From NCBI GenBank assembly GCA_023388055.1, contig JAEWGW010000024.1:58498-122497 (forward strand): a stretch of 64,000 nucleotides of DNA, read 5' to 3'. The notes under the pieces are model-generated. The model worked only from the letters and a program-made list of their open reading frames with translations, did not search any database and was not told the origin of the DNA. Shown piece after piece: positions 60,101-64,000 of this stretch (positions are counted from its first letter, which is position 1; every line of letters starts with the position of its first letter). The translations under genes were made by a program, and so were the position numbers. This stretch comes from Bacillota bacterium. GTDB lineage: Bacteria; Bacillota; Bacilli; Paenibacillales; NBRC-103111.

Positions 60101-63100
60101 ACAAGCGGATGCCACAACCATCAAGAACGCTTCTGCGGATATGAATGTTGAAGCAACCATTGCCAATCCTTACGCCACCATTTCGGCGGGCGGTTTTGCC
60201 GGTATTCTGGGCGATTCGGAGCATGGAGCCATTGACGGGGCTTATGCCAAGGGCTCCGTCACCCTGGAAGGCAAGGCGGGTGCTTATGCCGGCGGCTTCG
60301 CCGGCGTGGTGAATGCATATGAGATTACCCAGGCTTATGCCACAGGTAATGTGAAAACCTCCTCTTTTGATGCCAGAGGCGGCGGCTTTGCCGGGATTAT
60401 CTATCTCGGCGGCACCATTGCCGATGCGTATGCCATACAGGATGAGGTGTATGTAGCAGGAACCGGTGTTGCTACCCGTGCTTATGCGGGCGGCTTTGCC
60501 GGACATAATGACGGAAACCTGAGCCGGGTGTACGCCAAGGCTGCCCGCATCACCTCATTAGCCGGAGGAGCCAATTCCTATATGGGCTCCCTCATCGGCT
60601 ACAACTACCGGGACGGCCGGGTGGCGGATTCCTACTCCACCGGAACCCTGGCCGCCATCATGTATGACACCAGCAGCGGACAAAGCTCCAATGTGAAGCC
60701 GCTGCCGGGAGACGGACAGCCGTTCGCCAACTGGAGCTTTACCGGAGATTCGCCGGTATGGGTGTTTGCCGGAAGCGAAGATTCGGTTGTGCCTGAACTG
60801 GCTGAGCTGTCCGAATGGCGGTTTGCCCCTGATTTAGGGTTTATGACCGTATCCGCCAAGGACACAGCTGCTTTTGAGGTGGCAACACCGGAGCAATTGG
60901 CAGGGTTTGCTCTTCTGCAGGATGAAGGCGCGGCTTTCTACAGACTGTACAACCGGGCGGCCACTACCGTTCCGGCAGTGTCGAAGCTGACGTTGACAGC
61001 AGATATGGCTCTGGCAGGAAAGCTGTGGGCGCCTATCGCAGTGTTCCGCGGAGAACTGGACGGCGGAGGCCATATCATTACAGGGCTGAAGCTGAGCCTT
61101 TTTGAAGGAAACAAGCTTGGATTCGTATCGGAGAACCGCGGGGTTATCACTAACCTGACGCTCCTCCAGCCGCAGCTGGACGGCGCAGCTTATACCGGTG
61201 CAGTGGCCGGCGTGAATGGCGTTGAAGGCTTGATCAGCCATGTGACGGTAAAGGGCGGCAGTGTGACCGCCGGCAACGCAGCGGGAGGCATCGCAGGCGA
61301 AAACCGCAGCCAGCTGCAGGATGTGGCGGTACAGAGCATAAGTGTTACCGCTGGTGAATCGGCAGGCGGTATTGCCGGAACCAACAAGGGCAGCATCGAA
61401 ACCTCCCACGCAAGCGGCCGGGTAACGGCAGTCCAAGCGGAAGGTGGAAGTGTAGCAGGCGGGATAGCCGGAGAGCAAGGTGTCGAAGGTTCTATCAGTG
61501 GAAGCTTCTCTTATGCGGATGTAACCGCAGAAGGGGTAACTGCTAATGCCGGAGGACTGGCCGGTGTAAACAAAGGCACAATTGCAGATAGCTACAATAC
61601 CGGAAGCATCTTGGCCAAGGGTATAGATACTGCCCGGGCCGGAGGTGTGGCCGGATATACAGCGGGAGCATTAACCGGCAATGTCAACGGAGGTCAAGCA
61701 TCCGCCAGCGTCGGCGGCATTCTGGTGAAGGGCAAAACCTTTGCCGGCGGTGTAGCGGGACAATTGGCTGAAGGAGCCGCGTTGACCGGTAACATCTATG
61801 ATATGCAAATGGTCCAATTCCCGGTTGCCTATTATACACAAACGGGCAGCAAGATCAGAACGGAAGCCGGTCAAGCCGAAGGGCTGTCTACAGCCAAGCT
61901 TGTGGAGAGTGTGCTGCCCGCGGGTCTGAGCGCTTCTGTGTGGACTGCACAACAAGGCTTTTATCCGCAGCTGTCCCGTTTTGCGGGAACAGCGGAAAGC
62001 GGTGTGTCCACTGCCGCAGTTGTTCTGGCAGCAGATGATACGGCATTCAGCGTGACAGGCGCGTACCGCACAGCAGGCAATGCCTCCATTACATGGACCA
62101 CCTCCCAATCGGGAGGGCTGACGGTGCTTACCGCCTCCAAGGGTGGTGCAAGCCGTGCGGTGGCCATTAACAGAACCCCGCTGGCCTATGAATTTACAGC
62201 GGCGGCACCGACAAGTTCTACCGAGAAGCAGTTCAAGGATAAAGCCAGCATTGTATTGGAAACAACCGAAGCTGGGGCGGTTATCTACTACACGACAAAC
62301 GGTGCACAACCGACAGAATTGTCAGCCGTGTATACGCAGCCCATCGAAGTTAGCGTTGCAACCACCATCAAAGCAATCGCAGTCGTGGATGGCAAAAACA
62401 ACAGTGCTGTATTCACCGGCGAATTCAAAAAGATCGTACCGGGCGGCGGTGGCGGCGGTGGCGGTGGAGCACCCGGCAATGTAACAGCATCCGTAGGGGG
62501 CAAGGATATTACCTCCACGGTAAGCCAATCCGCCAGCGGCACAGAAACGGTTGTGGTGCTGAAGGATGAAGCTGTGAAGTCTCTGCTGAAGAACGGCCAG
62601 AAGGGAACAGAAGTAGCCGTTGTGTTCGGTGAGGGCATCCAAGCAGCCACAGCCGAGCTGAAGGCAGAATTGGTCAAGGAAATGGCTTCGCATGACGCTG
62701 TTCTCCTGGTGAAGAATCAGGGAGCCGTCTACCGGGTGCCGGCAGATGTATTGGCGCAAGCAGGCGCCGAAGGCGAAAGTCTCCGGTTTACGGTAGCACA
62801 GCTGACCAATGCGGAAGTAAAACGAATGCAGGATACTGCAAAGGCCAACGGTTATGAAATTCAGATCGCACCGGTAACCTTCAGAATCACCAAGGTGGAA
62901 GGTACTCAATTGAAGGAGCTGAATAAGCTTGCAGGGTATGCGGAACGGATTCTGCTTCTCCCCAATGGAGTGGCAGCTTCTAAAACACCCGCAGGCGTTA
63001 TGCTTCAAACAAACGACAGCATCAGTCCTGTTCCTTCCCGCGTAGTCAATTACGAAGGGAAGCAGGCCATTGCACTGAACAGCGTAGCCGGTTCGGGAAC

Positions 63101-63698
63101 CTTTGCCGTTGTTTCCTCCGCTGCCTGGGATTTCGATGATGCGCAAGGCCATTGGGCCCAAACCTCTATCGGCGATCTGGCGGCCAGAAGAATGGTCGGC
63201 GGATCTGCGCCGGGTATGTTTGAACCGGACCGTTCCATCACCCGTGCGGAATTTGCCGCTATTGCGGTGAAGGCACTGGGACTGGAGGGCACCGGCACCA
63301 CAGCATTGCCCTTCCAGGATGTGAGTGCAGCCGACTGGTATGCGGGTTATCTGGCCAGCGCGTATGAATTCGGCCTGATCTCCGGCTTCGAAGATGGTAC
63401 TGCGCGGGCTCAGGAAGAAATCAGCCGCCAGCAGGCAATGGCCATCCTGGCCAGAGCGATGGCTCTGACAGGTCTTCCTGTGGATGCCACCGATGAAGAA
63501 GTGAAGAGTCTTCTCGCTTCCTTCGGGGATGCGGACGGCATTGCGGACTATGCAAAAACCGCCATTGCCGCAAGTGTAAAAGCCGGGCTGGTTTCCGGCA
63601 GAAGCAGCACGGAGATTGCGCCTGACGCCCTGATGACCCGGGCGGAGGTTGCGACCATTGTGCAGAAGCTGCTGAAGCTGTCTGGCCTGACGGAATAA
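54174..63698 (+). CDS. Giant GLUG-repeat beta-helix surface protein with three SLH domains
   Basis: A 3,174-residue exported protein. Start 54174 follows AGGAAGGTG; the frame is open from 54153. Signal peptide 1-30 (cleavage near KAA). Residues about 60-2,650 are tandem GLUG-type repeats (GGIAG, GGLVG, GGFAG every 20-45 residues), expected to form a long right-handed beta-helix. Three modules each begin with a capping segment of the type E(T/A/V)...QLAG followed by W.PI: residues about 40-110, 1,390-1,465 and 2,235-2,320. After these come a chitobiase/Fn3-like domain (EAGAVIYYTTNGAQPT), a nine-Gly hinge (about 2,760), a pre-SLH domain and three SLH domains (WDFDDAQGHWAQTSI, FQDVSAADWYAGYL, FGDADGIADYAKTAI). 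Probable adhesin or S-layer-associated fibre. Confidence 0.9.
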   Translation: MLFRQKWIKLVCCLLLLVSFVPAGLGAKAASGSWSSYAETSWYDANYTTFTIETPQMLAGVSELVYGGIDFSGKTLEIVTSLDLSEHEWRPIGTPEHPFRGILMGRIGLNPAVTGLTVNAGDYAGLVGYMSGATVGRFTLAGEISLNTSGRNVYAGSVAGFMDQKSTILDMVSNVTIQVTGASNGQLHAGGIVGSSSGVLSNVENRGSITVNSVGEVLAGGIAGASNGDLELKKNQNSGAVTVTGSVYRSEAGGVIGFAQAKLDMDEEDTFIRNSGALTVTDTAGGSLGGIVGKAGPAAAVEFSAQTSNSGRVQLNAGSFAADTYAGGLIGSLETPLLTRSHAEFAQTGEIVHNGGVRVYTGGIAGSVAGNVEWEKPYSGTAAIAVQGVSELYTGGLFGKAGDTLTFTKAAANQGAVQADASGDHVYTGGLVGYAGNRLILQDNTAAAYSSSGAITVTGTASDVYTGGIIANKAYTKAVNNVASTGAIAVTGAQRLYTGGYFGKVTGPDTAIAGEAFASTIQVTSTVPADETRDVYTGGIVGHYVFNSTIANTSFSGSITATGGLYTGGIAGYMSSGTITGATVGSAEAQGLLRSDGNTGGVAGYANGEITQAAIHHLRIEATGVGGTAGGIAGLAQGRISAASVGNAAPEDDSYKISIAAEASEVAAGGVIGKDSGNLRLETITASGISLESSATAARVKLGGLAGITSAQAMVGTQETPVSVHHIKADAAGNENAVGGVIGRNETPLDRERLKQVFEISIQAQGNRSILGGIIGSNSGVLTDLEATGIEIVSGGADNQVGGLAGYTDAAVIRPLVYAGETGLTLTLQGAGASAGGVAGVAKNTSVTGDGTASSSAGLVVNTETAASGARIGGIIGTSDASPMTDVIAESPIVTAKGANSSVGGLTGEITGANITNSAVRGILPEYAVFNLHGADSMVGGAAGKAENSAFTGDSTQTNVENLIMNGADTAARLTAGGVVGHLTDGSLNNLIGQQVKLTVKGPESTVGGLAGYNRGLAGYGVEGHAQVIRGNYMENLTTVLAATAASSTTGGLVGINDERTDEDAEVNIASAVSSIGSSRYTGSVTVHGPRSVTGGLIGENRSIVANNSIAEKLPVLSDGNNGTVGGLIGQNSGTGTVYYSYSNAIVTASGESTVIGGLAGSNAGHVIASYTETDLTGNAVGTSGEYAALGGLVGKNTGEIRNSFTSAVVTSHGAYTFTGGLVGDHSGSVANSYAAKNVTAHGTGSFVGGLIGRMTTGTVGGSYSGGQVTGDNGAYAGGFAGFYKNASKELIDNTYYVKDESKSINSGLLDFGGGTYYELNQYSRLSPILSTTLADRNAFPALSGWTFSDTAWRYGSENAEYRYPELNLSANNGGGNNGGGGTPVSMNINWYTRNTNALTFTLQTEADLAGLAAIVNGTVTGVSKFDFKGRTIQLTAPVHIQSTQWDPIGADTAHAFQGHFVGNGNLISGLKVSGGDYTGLFGVIGSFATVRQVAQEPVSVTGTQWVGALAGLNQGKVSEISVVLTSQAQVNGGSYTGGIIGQNTGTVTGLTFTAKDGGKVKSAAANAAVGGLVGDNQSAISASSVVLAGGAIEASGEAAVVGGLAGKQTGDIQTSKAVIDAGGTIHASGEGNLAGGLVGLYVSGAAADVTVAFTGGSIRADGAGSIAGGMIGRSAAGQTVKNAGVTGIGGTGGEIAAAAAAGGIAGDKAGLGTNVFELEKVEVKGVSLAVTAGGSALGGIAGKLADTAVKEAVFQGSLTASQNDVKAGGIAGAAYNSILYLTEAAPQMELSAAAVEGFPFLAPMATETRSNAAGGIAGVMEASSEQRNAALDFGYYTPFYPGIYDAKVTEGSIVMTGSGQTLDLYAGGLAGKLLSASLYNSVSSASVNVTGASHAVMGGAAGLLSGSAAVHITAQSQLDAGSSSNYSAGGLVGQADHSEISYSRSAAVNDKPIVIGESVAANRQATYARIGGFVGQADATTIKNASADMNVEATIANPYATISAGGFAGILGDSEHGAIDGAYAKGSVTLEGKAGAYAGGFAGVVNAYEITQAYATGNVKTSSFDARGGGFAGIIYLGGTIADAYAIQDEVYVAGTGVATRAYAGGFAGHNDGNLSRVYAKAARITSLAGGANSYMGSLIGYNYRDGRVADSYSTGTLAAIMYDTSSGQSSNVKPLPGDGQPFANWSFTGDSPVWVFAGSEDSVVPELAELSEWRFAPDLGFMTVSAKDTAAFEVATPEQLAGFALLQDEGAAFYRLYNRAATTVPAVSKLTLTADMALAGKLWAPIAVFRGELDGGGHIITGLKLSLFEGNKLGFVSENRGVITNLTLLQPQLDGAAYTGAVAGVNGVEGLISHVTVKGGSVTAGNAAGGIAGENRSQLQDVAVQSISVTAGESAGGIAGTNKGSIETSHASGRVTAVQAEGGSVAGGIAGEQGVEGSISGSFSYADVTAEGVTANAGGLAGVNKGTIADSYNTGSILAKGIDTARAGGVAGYTAGALTGNVNGGQASASVGGILVKGKTFAGGVAGQLAEGAALTGNIYDMQMVQFPVAYYTQTGSKIRTEAGQAEGLSTAKLVESVLPAGLSASVWTAQQGFYPQLSRFAGTAESGVSTAAVVLAADDTAFSVTGAYRTAGNASITWTTSQSGGLTVLTASKGGASRAVAINRTPLAYEFTAAAPTSSTEKQFKDKASIVLETTEAGAVIYYTTNGAQPTELSAVYTQPIEVSVATTIKAIAVVDGKNNSAVFTGEFKKIVPGGGGGGGGGAPGNVTASVGGKDITSTVSQSASGTETVVVLKDEAVKSLLKNGQKGTEVAVVFGEGIQAATAELKAELVKEMASHDAVLLVKNQGAVYRVPADVLAQAGAEGESLRFTVAQLTNAEVKRMQDTAKANGYEIQIAPVTFRITKVEGTQLKELNKLAGYAERILLLPNGVAASKTPAGVMLQTNDSISPVPSRVVNYEGKQAIALNSVAGSGTFAVVSSAAWDFDDAQGHWAQTSIGDLAARRMVGGSAPGMFEPDRSITRAEFAAIAVKALGLEGTGTTALPFQDVSAADWYAGYLASAYEFGLISGFEDGTARAQEEISRQQAMAILARAMALTGLPVDATDEEVKSLLASFGDADGIADYAKTAIAASVKAGLVSGRSSTEIAPDALMTRAEVATIVQKLLKLSGLTE

Positions 63699-63703
63699 AA
63701 AAG

Positions 63704-63754
63704 TAAATGCCGCGGCGTGAACCTTGATCAGGTTCCGCTGCGGCATTTTTTATT
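63704..63754 (+). terminator. Strong terminator of the surface-protein operon
   Basis: A long stem (AAATGCCGC...GAACC with GGTTC...GCGGCATTT) and TTTTTTATTT tail, six bases after the last stop codon. The A-rich left arm makes it potentially bidirectional. Confidence 0.93.
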
Positions 63755-63756
63755 TC

Positions 63757-63903
63757 AAAAGCGAGGTATGCCCCCCCTTACTGGGGCCTCTGCCTTTCCT
63801 TGCAGCTCTAACGAATCTCAGCCACGTTATGTTGCCGATCAGGCTCCTGTCCCCATTCTAACGAACCTGAGGACTAAGCTTTACCCACATCACTGGGAAT
63901 GAA
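63757..63903. other. Non-coding strip between the surface operon and a transposase end
   Basis: No gene. TCTAACGAA(T/C)CT(C/G)AG occurs twice (63807 and 63857), and TAACG...CGTTA can form a hairpin. One insertion-sequence end may lie here, but no terminal inverted repeat can be recognised from one side alone. Confidence 0.4.
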
Positions 63904-64000
63904 TTACAGTAGATATCTGTAGTTGTCAAAGATTGTGCGGAAGGCTTGAATGCCTCTCCAGAGCACTTTGACACCGGGCTCCCCATCACCTTTACGTCCC
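63904..64000 (-). mobile_element. IS4-like transposase, C-terminal end only
   Basis: On the minus strand an open frame enters from outside the window and ends at TAA 63904-63906. Its last 32 residues include GRKGDGEPGVKVLWRGIQ and end in NYRYL. The G(R/K)xxDGxPGxxxxWRG motif is typical of the C-terminus of IS4-family transposases. Whether the gene is intact cannot be judged. Confidence 0.7.

Overview
The window looks like a chromosomal stretch of an endospore-forming, fairly GC-rich Firmicute of the Paenibacillus type. The grounds are strong AGGAGG-like ribosome binding sites, frequent GTG/TTG starts, gerP- and cotF-like spore genes, a sigma-K-like promoter, very large SLH-domain surface proteins, a c-di-AMP riboswitch before an NlpC/P60 hydrolase, and 7TM hybrid histidine kinases paired with SARP-like response regulators. 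The genus is inferred; no rRNA or tRNA gene is visible.

Layout. 1-2353 (minus): a Fur-boxed iron-siderophore ABC operon (lipoprotein, FecCD permease, start of the ATPase). 2571-10163: a peptide-type ABC transporter. A fused DppD-DppF ATPase is on the minus strand; divergent from it are two permeases with long N-terminal extensions, a binding protein whose two halves are in circularly permuted order, and a small unknown protein. 10468-13134 (minus): PadR, two DUF1048 proteins and a DrrAB-type exporter. 13170-14283: a three-gene gerP-like cluster behind a sigma-K-like promoter. 14362-19728: a NifX/NifB-like protein, exonuclease III, and a two-component system (double-kinase hybrid sensor plus SARP-like regulator). 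19780-27549: two coat proteins, a TVP38-family membrane protein, adenosine deaminase, an AAA ATPase, a patatin, an MFS exporter, and repeat-rich intergenic DNA. 27581-35502 (minus): an 1,921-residue protein of about 18 carboxypeptidase-regulatory-like repeats without a signal peptide, the enoyl-ACP reductase FabV, and a riboswitch-controlled NlpC/P60 hydrolase. 35757-63754 (plus): a second copy of the two-component system, then a secreted trypsin-like protease and three giant exported proteins (1,787, 2,516 and 3,174 residues), the last two ending in SLH domains. The window ends in the C-terminus of an IS4-like transposase.

How parts may work together. The second two-component system, the protease and the three surface proteins read as one envelope module. 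The kinase promoter and the protease promoter both carry TTGWGAG heptamers repeated with an 11-bp period, the spacing expected for SARP-type DNA-binding domains. This suggests that the regulator controls itself and the surface operon. The peptide transporter is the other unusual locus: its binding protein is rearranged, its permeases carry extra membrane domains, and its ATPase is transcribed divergently.
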